From positions 57,711,968-57,775,967 of the forward strand of contig CM055273.1 in assembly GCA_029237695.1 (NCBI GenBank): DNA of 64,000 bases. Reading direction: 5' to 3'. Shown here in pieces: positions 35,601 to 40,799 of the stretch. Made by a program: the position numbers and the translations under genes. Numbering within the stretch: the stretch's first letter is position 1; each line of letters starts with the position of its first letter. The notes under the pieces are model-generated. The model was not told the DNA's origin, searched no databases, and was given only the letters and a program-made list of their open reading frames with translations. Source of the stretch: Conchocele bisecta. Its lineage: Eukaryota > Mollusca > Bivalvia > Lucinida > Thyasiridae.

Positions 35601-37836
35601 TCACACCAAAATTTGAAAATTCTAAGTGGAAAAGGAAGAGATATTAATATATGACCCCAGGGACGAATAAACAATCTAAACAAACTTTGCGCATCTACTC
35701 ATCATAAGGAAGCTACATACCGAGTTTCAGGTCTGTAGCTATTATCGTTTAAATGTTTTACGAGTCACAAGGTTGGTGACGGACGGACGGACGGACGGAC
35801 GGACGGACGGAAAGACGGGACGGACATGGGTAACACTAAATGCCCCATCCACTATCGTGGTGGGGCACAACAAGGGGGACATAATCCATGACCCGAGGGT
35901 CACCTCATCATAAGGAAGCTACATACCAAGTTTCAGATGTGTAGCTATTAGGGTTTATAAGTTTTACGACTTACACTCCAAAATTGGAAACTTTTAATTC
36001 GAAAAGGAGGAGATAGTCCATGACTCGGAGGTCAAATCAAAAATCGAAATAATTTTTGCGCATCTACTCATCAAAAGCAAGCTACATACCAAGTTTAAGG
36101 TATGTAGATATTACGGTTTAAAAGTTTTATGAGACACAAGGCAAAATTGCTAATTTCTAAGGTCGAAAAAGGGGAGATACTCCATGACCGGGGTTTGAAT
36201 AAAAAAATTAAATAAACTTTGCGCATCTACTCATCATAAGGAAGCTACATACCGAGTTTCAGGTATGTAGCTATTACGGTTTAAAAGTTTTACGAGTCAC
36301 AAGATTGGTGGAGGGAAGGACGCACGTTCCTACAAATGGATACTTATGTGGCTAACCCTAACCTTTTCCTTCGTTCATCCCTATTGTTCTGTAGCCACAT
36401 AAACCCATTTTTAGCCACATAAAATCACGGAACAATAGAATATTACATAACCTATTGTTCTCCTAGCCACATATGTATCCATTTGTAAGCTCGGACAAGG
36501 GTAACACTAAATGCCCCCTCCACTGTCGTGGTGGGGCATAATGATATGTTTGAAGTAAATCTGAGTAAGGTATGTGGAGATACAATGTATGTCAAAACTA
36601 ACACAAATTTTGTAAAAACTTTAACGCAAATTTTGTAAAGACTTTAACGCAAATTTCTAAGTCATTTGGCATTGACCTTCGGTATGTGGGCCACATGGGT
36701 AGGCTATACATGTAGAATGAAATTAGTAAATTGGATTTACGGTTGTGGAGATATATGGTATGTAAAAACTGCTAACGCAGAAGAATCCGGACGTCCTTGT
36801 GACGACAGGGGGCAATACAAACAAGAAAATGCGGCCTGTCGGCACAGAAATGCCCCCAGTGGCAGATCTAGGATAAACACAGCATATTTCTTAACCGGAC
36901 ACACGCATTTTTGGATTAACGGTCAAGCTCCAGATAAGGTGCATATTGGCTTAGTTTACGCACTTATTTTAGCAGAATACTTATTGATTATCAAAAGTGG
37001 GAGTACAAAATACTCACAACAATGTGAAAATACACATTGATTTTCAAATTGAGTAGTGAAAATACTGTAATAAAGTTGAACATTTACTTAGTGTTTGATT
37101 TTTGCAGCCGAAAAAAGTGAATTTCTAAATTTGTTTTCTGTTTTATCATTTGTTCCCTATTTAAAAGGAAGAATATAGTCAGTAATACATTTGTAAAAGT
37201 AAAATAATCATTGAATTTGAAATCTGGGGGTATAATACACTTTAGATACAAAACTTATCTGGAGCCCTGACATCCCAAACACGCTGAGGCTCGCTTCAAA
37301 AAGCTTCGCAAGACTAAGAAGTTTGTAAGTGAAAAAAAAAGGATTAAAATTTACACTGACAATACTTGAATGTGTGTCACATGTTTGTGTTTGTTGGTGT
37401 TTAACGGCCTATCAACAGCTAAGGTAATTTAAGGCCGGATGTTCACATGCAATGATGTATGTGCAAAATGGTAACGTTAGTAAACCACGGTAATGTGAAA
37501 TCTATGCAAATTAATAAGGAGATGGTCAGGGCCTGCATGTCGCGCCCGCCGAGGCTTTGATAGTATACTGAAAAATTTTAACCAAAAACTTTAACCCGGA
37601 CGCATGTATGTACGGCAATGTGCCGACTTTATCACGCTGTCCACAAGCGGGCGAGACATAAGCTGTGTACAAACATCTTTATCATAATAAGTTTAGTGAA
37701 ACAACACCATGTTAGAGTATGACAAGAAATTAGCGGATACGTTACCTCACTTTTATCCCCCGAAGCATTCCCACCACTCTCACCATCCGAGAAAGCACTT
37801 CCCTCACTGTCCGACATAGCCAGCTGCTTTATATGG
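14542..37836 (-). CDS. SUPT5H: Transcription elongation factor Spt5, N-terminal third, nine exons
   Basis: Spt5 pairs with Spt4 to form DSIF, which clamps RNA polymerase II and governs pausing and processive elongation. The coding exons on the minus strand are 37746-37817, 34953-35135, 33878-34004, 32831-32927, 23267-23398, 22244-22343, 18645-18780, 17022-17237 and 14542-14606, about 377 codons in all. In order they give an acidic, Lys-rich N-terminus, the YGGFILD motif, the [13 protein letters not shown] segment, the NGN domain ([15 protein letters not shown] to VGIWSQMM), then VPIKEMTD to LPRIDYSR and the start of the KOW linker ([13 protein letters not shown]). Full-length family members have about 1,050-1,100 residues, so the KOW and C-terminal repeat exons are missing and should lie to the left. 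The phases agree across all junctions except exon 5/6 and inside exon 7. An acceptor at 37836 implies a non-coding first exon further upstream. Confidence 0.93.
14658..15252. mobile_element. TIR element (ggtacatgcccactcag) with internal palindromes
   Basis: The ends aggtacatgcccactcag and its inverted copy at 15235-15252 extend ~37 bp inward (ggcacaa.atgttcttta). The flanks are tatattga and tatattaa, a likely 8-bp target duplication. Inside, 15080-15165 (ttattttgctagaaaatg, inverted) and 15165-15230 (ctttatatcggagacatc, inverted) are near-perfect palindromes. It lies in the Spt5 intron between exons 9 and 8. Confidence 0.75.
15331..15573. mobile_element. Foldback MITE, TIR gtttcactaaacttcgtacga, copy 1
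   Basis: It opens ggctgtttcactaaacttcg and closes with the inverted gtttagtgaaacggctccc. The centre is a 50-bp palindrome around gctgcatatgcagc. Further copies lie at 17306-17522 and 18157-18404, all within Spt5 introns. A terminal fragment is at 41845-41890. Confidence 0.88.
15705..15911. mobile_element. Foldback MITE, TIR ttaacccttagaccgctac
   Basis: The ends ttaacccttagaccgctac and gtagcggtttaagggttaa are inverted. The interior pairs gacagcacttc / agatgtgctgtc and the centre encodes nothing. A diverged relative lies at 32541-32697. Confidence 0.82.
16062..16576. mobile_element. Foldback element, TIR ctgtctgtttcacgaaa
   Basis: About 140 bp at each end are inverted copies: tctgtttcacgaaagctgcc with ggcaggtttcgtgaaacaga, and further in aagaatgagccttctttttat with its complement near 16450-16475. 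The loop holds a small palindrome, tttccccatggggaaa. Confidence 0.85.
16577..16794. other. Unique intron sequence
   Basis: A short AT-rich stretch of Spt5 intron between two foldback elements. No further signal is seen. Confidence 0.5.
16795..17002. mobile_element. Foldback MITE, TIR gagacacgccatgtgatttt, copy 1
   Basis: It opens gagacacgccatgtgatttt and ends with the inverted ggtacaaaatcacctg. The inner arms tctgcatgtactctgaaa and ttcagagtaattgcaga pair. Its end lies 18 bp inside the intron from the Spt5 exon 8 donor. A sister copy sits in the same relation to exon 6. Confidence 0.8.
17022..17237 (-). CDS. SUPT5H: Spt5 coding exon 8
   Basis: 216 nt, 72 codons, between tatctccag and ATCAGC|gtacgt. 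It reads [35 protein letters not shown] and [11 protein letters not shown], the NGN end and the first KOW. One extra Met seems to sit at the junction with exon 7 (QMM-MVP against QQMVP in human). Confidence 0.95.
17306..17522. mobile_element. Foldback MITE, TIR gtttcactaaacttcgtacga, copy 2
   Basis: Same family as 15331-15573, with the same palindromic centre around gctgcatatgcagc. Confidence 0.85.
17589..17690 (-). mobile_element. tRNA-derived SINE fragment
   Basis: On the minus strand gtggcctaggggttaggaca resembles a polymerase III A box and ggtcgtgggtttaaatc a B box, with a degenerate anticodon stem between. The stem does not fold cleanly and more sequence follows (to about 17525), so this is a SINE head rather than a tRNA gene. 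Confidence 0.6.
17771..18075. mobile_element. Foldback MITE, TIR gtagcagatttcaccaac, copy 1
   Basis: The ends gtagcagatttcaccaac and gttggtgaaataggctac are inverted, followed by aagtatact repeats and a central palindrome (tgaatttattacattatcac with its complement). The second copy is at 32218-32530 with the same layout. Confidence 0.88.
18157..18404. mobile_element. Foldback MITE, TIR gtttcactaaacttcgtacga, copy 3
   Basis: Same family as 15331-15573. It sits between the 17771 MITE and the 18417 foldback, so three elements lie end to end. Confidence 0.82.
18417..18610. mobile_element. Foldback MITE, TIR gatggtcaattatttgttt
   Basis: A nearly perfect ~190-bp palindrome: gatggtcaattatttgtttg ... 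caaacaataattgaccatc, with the inner arm gtgcccgggtgtaaatataa. It ends 34 bp from the Spt5 exon 7 donor. Half of a related copy lies at 39925-40000. Confidence 0.88.
18645..18780 (-). CDS. SUPT5H: Spt5 coding exon 7, NGN domain, 2-nt deficit
   Basis: 136 nt between gaccggcag and ATGATG|gtacgt. It opens TMQIKS, then loses the frame and continues [20 protein letters not shown] to [12 protein letters not shown]. Family members read QIKSVVA here, and restoring two bases would give 46 codons in phase with both neighbours. So the exon carries a 2-nt deficit inside a GTGGTG stretch. Confidence 0.88.
18837..19148. mobile_element. MITE with TIR ctccagataag, short subtype, copy 2
   Basis: It opens agctccagataaagtgcg and closes aaaacttatctggagcg. 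The interior matches 14056-14318 and 36926-37267. Confidence 0.85.
19149..19590. other. Unique intron sequence
   Basis: No exon or clear repeat, apart from a short gatgagccggct word near 19435 that recurs at 34376. Confidence 0.45.
19591..21800 (-). pseudogene. Degenerate LINE with reverse transcriptase
   Basis: On the minus strand the order is [10 protein letters not shown] (21690), NYRGITLNN (near 21520), [15 protein letters not shown] (21300), [14 protein letters not shown] and [11 protein letters not shown] (21130-20990), then a C-terminal zinc knuckle CKCC...H...C (20030). These are the fingers, palm and YADD catalytic motifs of a non-LTR retrotransposon. The reading frame is broken by a stop at the ESW*LGY site, a frameshift near 21170 and another near 20510. 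The 5' end (endonuclease) is missing. The 3' end carries AATAAA and a (TATTG)n tail at 19593-19612. It lies in the Spt5 intron between exons 6 and 7, in the same orientation as the gene. Confidence 0.92.
21984..22220. mobile_element. Foldback MITE, TIR gagacacgccatgtgatttt, copy 2
   Basis: The ends cagacacgccatgtgatttt and aaaatcacattgcgtgtctc are inverted, with inner arms of ttacaatatttt. It ends 22 bp inside the intron from the Spt5 exon 6 donor. Confidence 0.82.
22244..22343 (-). CDS. SUPT5H: Spt5 coding exon 6, start of NGN domain, odd acceptor
   Basis: It reads [20 protein letters not shown] and [13 protein letters not shown] to a GAG|gtatgt donor, an excellent NGN match. To keep the frame with exon 5 (AA + A GAC CCG) the intron must end at ...cattgtgg, that is GG. 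The nearest AG (gtggag) would drop two bases and shift the frame. Either one base differs from the true sequence or the site is damaged. Confidence 0.85.
22456..22855. mobile_element. SINE-like element with 12-bp target duplication
   Basis: The 400-bp unit is flanked by ttgattgatcag on both sides (22444-22455 and 22856-22867). It opens ttgtttgtttattggtgttt and includes aacggcctatcaacag, also present at 37393-37440. It has no coding potential. The long perfect duplication points to LINE-type reverse-transcriptase insertion. Confidence 0.78.
22856..23266. other. Unique intron 5 sequence
   Basis: AT-rich, with gttagttccttaaaaatcc / ggatttttaatgaatta arms near 22920-22985. No exon is seen. Confidence 0.45.
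23267..23398 (-). CDS. SUPT5H: Spt5 coding exon 5
   Basis: 132 nt between cgtgtttacag and GTCAA|gtaagt. It reads [19 protein letters not shown] and [14 protein letters not shown], closely matching the family. The sequence immediately upstream of its acceptor belongs to a ~105-bp repeat unit also found elsewhere in intron 4. Confidence 0.95.
23399..23700. repeat. Unit of the ~105-bp repeat covering the Spt5 exon 5 acceptor
   Basis: On the plus strand the exon 5 acceptor region (gctgtaaacacgccggg, agattgttgtcaataa, ggtgattgta) matches array units at 31700-31750 and 24080-24140. The unit is then interrupted by a 230-bp MITE and resumes as taattggttaatgatgttcaa, matching taattttgtaacgatgttgaa of other units. 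Confidence 0.75.
23443..23672. mobile_element. pogo/Tc1-like MITE with TA duplication
   Basis: Flanked by TA on each side, it opens cagtagaaccccggtaaacc and closes ctaaacc...ggttccactg in inverted form (cagtggaacctctctaaacc). Termini of the type CAGTRGAACC with a TA target are characteristic of pogo/Tigger relatives. It was inserted into the ~105-bp repeat unit. Confidence 0.85.
23694..23856. repeat. Near-perfect palindrome
   Basis: About 75-bp arms meet at ggccggaaggcc near 23770. The outer arms are aggaatgaatggc / gccattcattcct and the inner arms aagtcgcgggaatactgg / ccagtattcccgcgactt. No coding content; a foldback element. Confidence 0.9.
24052..24290. repeat. Tandem ~105-bp units, array 1 in Spt5 intron 4
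   Basis: Two units, with landmarks gagttacatgtatg, aaatacagat, ggctgtatacatg, actggtgatcgtaatttt, gcaatgacgttgaaattt, repeated from about 24165. They match array 2 at 31605-32080. Confidence 0.8.
24291..25925. other. Intron 4 stretch rich in degenerate gacgt/aacgtgtt words
   Basis: No exon is supported. Words such as tagacgtcttcaagacag (24398), aaaacgttttgaagacac (24776) and gaaaacgtgttgaaaacgtg (25558) recur in diverged form, related to the array at 29895-31565. An acid-poor frame at 25693-25905 has several CxC pairs but no recognisable domain. Confidence 0.45.
25930..26592. repeat. Cluster of palindromic acaacgttg words
   Basis: The palindrome caacgttg and its variants occur dozens of times at irregular 9-25 bp spacing, interspersed with ttgttacaacgt and gtgctctgaacgttg (26155). 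The right end is gtgtttgctggg. It resembles the TATGGG clusters in being one long self-complementary field bounded by a gctggg word. Frames across it on both strands are artefacts. Confidence 0.8.
26672..26690. repeat. Poly-T run
   Basis: A run of 19 T, possibly the tail of a reverse-strand retrotransposed fragment; nothing else supports one. Confidence 0.6.
26935..28930 (+). mobile_element. Hairpin-headed tandem-repeat element, family 1
   Basis: It opens tttagctcgcatgcacgaag with a short imperfect hairpin to agagctt, then (cgtcggcg)n at 26975-27005, then ~165-bp units. The units start near aacttaacgttggggtaaat, continue ttcttataacttctgtttct and caccttgatatttcatat, and end caaggtcaaggtcat. 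Three units lie at 27005-27395 and four at 28255-28925, with a non-repeat piece between (27396-28250). The architecture resembles the pearl/HINE-type Helitron-like elements reported in bivalves. No open frame is present. Confidence 0.8.
28931..29894. other. Unique intron 4 sequence
   Basis: AT-rich. An imperfect inverted repeat spans 29635-29745 (ataatacactcgtgtgtgtc against gacgcacactcgcgtattat). No exon is seen. Confidence 0.5.
29895..31565. repeat. ~165-bp tandem array of acgtgtt units
   Basis: Units begin cacgttcccaacaccaaac, continue aaagacgtacttgaagtgt, cggacacgtctttacaacg and end caggtcttattaaag. Starts lie near 30045, 30992, 31144, 31309 and 31474. A TATGGG element (30127-30927) sits inside one unit. 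Whole array in Spt5 intron 4. Confidence 0.85.
30127..30927. mobile_element. TATGGG element, copy 1, with CCCAGCT termini
   Basis: The ends cccagctagcaa and ttgcgagctggg are inverted (11 of 12). The left part repeats a ~54-bp unit, gggacctatatgggaccc plus gggtccgatatagaaattga, four times. The right part repeats a ~105-bp unit with aaccagcccatatgggcc and aggacccatta about five times. Almost every position belongs to a self-complementary tatgggacc/ggtcccata word. The second copy is at 54626-55523. Confidence 0.88.
31605..32080. repeat. Tandem ~105-bp units, array 2 in Spt5 intron 4
   Basis: About five units with ctgctgtaaacac at 31613, 31705, 31811 and 31927, followed by aataacagtgatcgt, ttttgtaac, gacgttgaattt and gagttacatacatagcaaat. 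On the minus strand each reads gtgtttacagcagc, the same as the real 3' splice site of exon 5. Confidence 0.85.
32218..32530. mobile_element. Foldback MITE, TIR gtagccgatttcaccaac, copy 2
   Basis: The ends agtagccgatttcaccaac and gttgatgaaatcggctact are inverted. Centre tgaatttattacattatcac with its complement. Same family as 17771-18075. Confidence 0.88.
32541..32697. mobile_element. Diverged MITE related to 15705-15911
   Basis: It opens acccttaatctttac, has ttgccgtctgctgttt and the inverted aacaacagcagacaac, and closes attctaagggttaa. It lies 134 bp beyond the exon 4 donor side. Confidence 0.7.
32831..32927 (-). CDS. SUPT5H: Spt5 coding exon 4
   Basis: 97 nt between ctccgacag and TTCAA|gtatgt. 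The joined codon with exon 3 is GAG, giving [12 protein letters not shown], which fits the family. The rest ([13 protein letters not shown]) aligns in position with the helix before EYY. A minisatellite (32940-33456) begins 13 nt upstream of this acceptor. Confidence 0.9.
32940..33456. repeat. Minisatellite of ggttgattcattcattgatt
   Basis: More than twenty degenerate copies of a 20-24 bp unit made of ttcattcattgat and tggttggt words. The array lies immediately upstream (in gene sense) of the Spt5 exon 4 acceptor and so forms the last ~500 bp of intron 3. Confidence 0.92.
33577..33817. mobile_element. MITE with TIR ttaaccctttcaccc
   Basis: It opens ttaaccctttcaccctta and closes ggttcaaagggttaa, an inverted pair. 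Internal gatgagacggctcattatgag forms a hairpin. A fragment with the same left end lies at 34319. Confidence 0.75.
33878..34004 (-). CDS. SUPT5H: Spt5 coding exon 3, GGFILD motif
   Basis: 127 nt between cattgtcag and GATG|gtatgt. It encodes a Glu/Asp stretch, five lysines and PRYGGFILD, the same block as human PRHGGFILD. Confidence 0.95.
34080..34425. other. Intron 2 sequence with a MITE fragment
   Basis: No exon. At 34319 ttaaccctttcaacacc matches MITE ends of the 33577 type and ccagatgagccggctcct follows, so a truncated copy is likely. Confidence 0.5.
34426..34890 (-). mobile_element. Hairpin-headed tandem-repeat element, family 2
   Basis: Units contain ggtgatttgagaaactctta and caaaaactttcaaaaaataaac, followed by (gacagacg)n and a header, gggcgaaacctatrgggca. 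Units lie near 34430, 34590 and 34790. Headers near 34660 and 34840 are self-complementary (gccccaccgagatttggcga on the minus strand). A G-run of about 36 (34687-34724) follows one header. Confidence 0.7.
34953..35135 (-). CDS. SUPT5H: Spt5 coding exon 2
   Basis: Phase 0 to phase 0, 61 codons, between a ccattgaag acceptor and a TCG|gtattc donor. It is acidic and serine-rich with a run of seven lysines ([10 protein letters not shown]), typical of the disordered N-terminus. The donor is weak at positions 4 to 6. Confidence 0.88.
35186..36548 (-). mobile_element. Hairpin-headed tandem-repeat element, family 3
   Basis: The repeated unit (~165-185 bp) has ttgcgcatctactcatcata, ggaagctacataccaagttt, caggtctgtagctatta and ggtttaaaagttttacgag. 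About six units are visible. The header atgcccca...tggggcat hairpin (taacactaaatgcccc / ggtggggca) occurs at 35835-35872 and 36500-36542, each next to a (ggac)n run (35776-35830). An independent foldback sits inside (36330-36489). Confidence 0.82.
36330..36489. mobile_element. Foldback insertion, TIR tacaaatggatac
   Basis: It opens ctacaaatggatacttatgt and closes acatatgtatccatttgta. The inner arms are agccacataaaccc / ttttagccacataaaa and cctattgttc twice. It interrupts the family 3 element at its ggac run. Confidence 0.82.
36550..36925. other. Unique intron 1 sequence
   Basis: A short repeat of ctaacacaaattttgtaaa words at 36598-36655; otherwise no signal. Confidence 0.45.
36926..37267. 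mobile_element. MITE with TIR ctccagataag, short subtype, copy 3
   Basis: It opens agctccagataaggtgc and closes aaaacttatctggagccct. Same interior as 14056-14318 and 18837-19148. Confidence 0.88.
37268..37745. other. Intron 1 sequence near the start exon
   Basis: 37393-37440 repeats the head of the 22456 SINE-like element (gttggtgtttaacggcctat). The rest is unique. Nothing coding is seen. Confidence 0.5.
37746..37836 (-). CDS. SUPT5H: Spt5 exon with start codon
   Basis: The ATG is at 37817 and 24 codons ([20 protein letters not shown]...) run to a GAG|gtaacg donor. The first residues match the conserved MSDSE start of animal Spt5. Upstream, tttacctttcag ends at 37837, so 19 nt of 5' UTR belong to this exon and the transcription start must be further right. 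Confidence 0.93.
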
Positions 37837-39340
37837 CTGAAAGGTAAACATCGTAATGAAAAGTCATGCAGAGCATGATGTTATTAGCCGATCAGATCAG
37901 GGTAAAGTGCATCGAACATATGTAGGTGTCTCTGGTAACATTGTCAATGGTAAACTATTTTCGACCACAGTTCTGTACCCAGCGTTGACATTTTTCTCGA
38001 TTTTGTGCAGGTTTTGGAAACCCGTTCCCAAATCCATCCAATAGCAGCAATGCCATAGCAGCAATGTTTTGTTGTCACCATTATGTTGCGAAATATTCCA
38101 GCGTAACACCTGTACTGTATGCTCTATTTATCTACAAATTACACTCCGCAATACACAAAGTTGTAGTCACTGTGTGTTTGTCCGAATTCTGTGGCAGCAC
38201 GTGAGTGGGCGGAGCTACCAGGGCTATATATATCTAGCGGTTACAGTGTCATCTAAAAATAGACGCAAGCTCCTGCGTATACAGGCACATGCCCAGATTG
38301 GCCTAATGTGCCCCATCCGTGATTTTTTGCGCGATGTCGGGCGCAAGACAATCAATAATTTGCGGCATTGACAATAATTAAGGGGGATTGCCGCAATCGC
38401 GCGTGCTGGATGCATCCCTGCCATCCCTGCATGATACGTAAACAAATCAAAGTTGGCTATGAAGGGCAATTCTTCGTTTTGATTGGTGGAAAATTTTGTG
38501 AATATTAACTAGCGTCAAATGACGCGCATACGCGATCCAATGGGATAAACCCGAGATGCTGGGATAAACCCGAAAATGCTGGGGTTGCTAGTAAGGAGAT
38601 TTTGAGCAGAGGTCGATTATAAATTAGCCGAATAAACACGATTATACGTGGCTGAAACTTGTTCTGTTTAATATATAAAAGCTTTAAATTAGCCCAATAA
38701 TCGGCGTATGTTGGCGTATATGGCCATTAGAGCCAACTATGGACTTCAACAACAATAACTTCCGGGTTAAATCTCTTCCGGCGTTCAGCTCATTACGTAT
38801 TCAAAATTGTGTTATTTGGCTATAAGTAAAGTTTTAAACGGAGATAATTGCCAAAAATGCAAACTTTATCGGTTGATGCAATTTGGAAGTGATACAGAAA
38901 AATTGGCGTTCGTAGATTACCGAATAGCGGAGAAAAGGGTTGCTACAAACTTTTTCAGAATTCGATGGATAACCAATATATTAGCCGATCTATAAATAGA
39001 TCGGCTAATAATAATGTACAATGAGGATTGTAGCTAGTTACTTCTCTTTACAAATATATGTATAGCGATCTGGTCCTATGTGATATGTTAGCGTTTATTT
39101 CTCACTGAACAAAGAGTACAACGTTCACACCGTAGACACAGATCAGACTGCACTCTGTGTCTACACTGGTTGTAATGAACATTAATATGTATGAAAATAT
39201 TAATCCGATACATACTATGATCTGGATCAACACCCATCAAAACACTAGAATTGTTCCATTTCACAACAATGTAACATTCACCCTTGTTATAATTAATAAG
39301 GCCCATTCACTGGGACATTTGTGACCATGATCTTGATCAT
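37837..39340. other. Upstream region of Spt5, no coding exon found
   Basis: This holds the implied 5' UTR intron and probably the untranslated first exon and promoter of Spt5. No coding frame is convincing. A plus-strand frame at 38807-38995 has no recognisable features. Confidence 0.5.
38752..38784 (-). promoter_or_regulatory. Possible ETS-type promoter sites for Spt5
   Basis: On the minus strand acccggaagt (38757-38767) and gccggaag (38772-38780) are two strong ETS-class cores, common in TATA-less housekeeping promoters. They lie ~940 bp upstream of the start exon, on the correct side of the inferred 5' UTR intron. This is inference from motif content only. Confidence 0.3.
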
Positions 39341-39351
39341 CATCCAGCAAT

Positions 39352-39378
39352 TCCCCCCCCCCCCACCCCCCCCCCCCT

Positions 39379-39412
<34 letters not shown>
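39352..39412. repeat. Poly-C tract
   Basis: About 60 bases that are nearly all C, with single a and t interruptions. The reverse strand could form G-quadruplexes. The length in the real genome is uncertain because assemblers handle such runs poorly. Confidence 0.9.
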
Positions 39413-39418
39413 TATACA

Positions 39419-39706
39419 GGGCTCCAGATAAGGAATTAGTAATTGAGTATTGTTACTCCATCATTTCTGAAGCAATTTGGTATTTCCAAATTTTAATTGG
39501 GTACATATATTGGCATTTCATTAGAATTGTCTCCTTGTGTTTTCATGGAAAAACATGCTATATTGGTGGTCTGTTTATTGTTTTCTGCAGCATGATAAAG
39601 GTACCACAATTGTTCCCATTGCTTTTTGATAATCACTACTACTGATTTCAATTGCGCTTTTGGCAATAATTATTGGGTATTTATCAAATACGCAGCTTAT
39701 CTGGAG
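39419..39706. mobile_element. MITE with TIR ctccagataag, long subtype, shortened copy
   Basis: It opens gggctccagataaggaatta and closes cgcagcttatctggagt. The central hairpin of the full copy is half deleted (catttcattagaattgtctc is present without its partner). Confidence 0.85.
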
Positions 39707-39924
39707 TACTGCATATTATAATAGGAGCCGATATTCGGTGATTCACAATCGGCAATTATTTTTCTTTCCTTTATGCATCATTATTCCTTGCAGCACCCTG
39801 TTAATGATATTATGCACATTTTTACTGTGTAGCGTGGTGTATCTATAGTGCAACATGTCATATACTGCATATAAAGCGGAAAATGTGCAGCTACCTTATA
39901 AGATGTATATAGTTTATACAACAG

Positions 39925-40065
39925 GGCCGGGCGCATTTGAATTGTTTTGTACATGGTTTGTAAAGGTGTTTCATGTATTTACAAACAATAATTGACCATC
40001 CAATTAAGACATGCCAGAAACACCTGTGGGTGATATAGGAGATTTTGTTGAGTGACGTGTCCGCC
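39925..40065. mobile_element. Half of the gatggtcaattatttg foldback
   Basis: ggccgggcgcatttgaattg through acaaacaataattgaccatc matches the right arm of 18417-18610. It continues into aattaagacatgccagaaac, a segment repeated at 40720-40765 with gtgggtgatataggagattttgtt. Confidence 0.75.
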
Positions 40066-40074
40066 ATTACCCAA

Positions 40075-40795
40075 ACCTTATTTACTATGGTGTGAATGGG
40101 CCAATAAATGAAATGAAAATGCAAATATTTGGACATGGTCCAAAGCTTCCACAGATGTGGTCCGAAAGGTTAATTTTCCGAATCGTCCCTAACCTGAGAC
40201 GGCCGTAATAATTGCATACGGGTACTAGCACTTATCGACAATAGGCACTTTCATTCGGTAGAATTAAGTAAAATATTTAGTCCTATGCGTCAGTATTGAA
40301 GTATTTCTAAGGGGAAAAAGTGTCGCCCGATGTGGACCCACAACCCCAGTAACACTAGCACGGCGCTCTTACCAACTGAGCTAACCTGGCGATCATGTCT
40401 CAACACCACACCGAACACTACAATCCTCCCCTTCTTATATTTGGGAGCCAGGCATCAACCTCACAGCTTCAACCCAAAGTACACCCAGGCAGACTCATGT
40501 TTACTTCTGACACCATTAAAGTATTTCTAAGGGGAAAAAGTGTCGTCCGATGTGGGGTTTAAACCCACGACACCCGTAACCAACTGAGCTAACCGGGCGA
40601 TCATGTCTCAACACCACAACGAACACTACAGTATGAATGCCACAGGAATTGATTTAAAGGCAATGTATATAAGTAAATAAATACAGTAACATGAACTATG
40701 AACAATAATTGACCATCCAATTAAGACACACCAGAAACACCTGTGGGTGATATAGGAGATTTTGTTAACATTCAACAATATGTTTTATAATATAT
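40075..40795. repeat. Dispersed repeat R1, copy 2, interrupted
   Basis: 40075-40295 and 40625-40795 together match 2335-2665. The interruption is a SINE-like pair with a CAGTAT duplication. After the second part the sequence departs from duplicon A at the point where the duplicon begins. Confidence 0.82.
40296..40624 (-). mobile_element. tRNA-like SINE pair with CAGTAT target duplication
   Basis: On the minus strand two units each read ggttagctcagttggt (A box) and gggtt... (B-box region), each ending aagtgtcg...ccttagaaatactt. The host repeat reads gcgtCAGTAT before the insert and CAGTATgaatgcc after it, while copy 1 of R1 has a single CAGTAT. The tRNA fold is imperfect (the first unit has a long variable region), so I do not call tRNA genes. 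Confidence 0.7.
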
Positions 40796-40799
40796 ATAA

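Noticed and set aside
37820..37830. TATA box (atataaag) for Spt5
   Set aside because: It lies only a few bases before the ATG and after a good splice acceptor, so it is 5' UTR.
40296..40624. Two tRNA genes
   Set aside because: The boxes are tRNA-like, but the arms do not pair well, the two units share a long non-tRNA tail and the pair is flanked by a target duplication.
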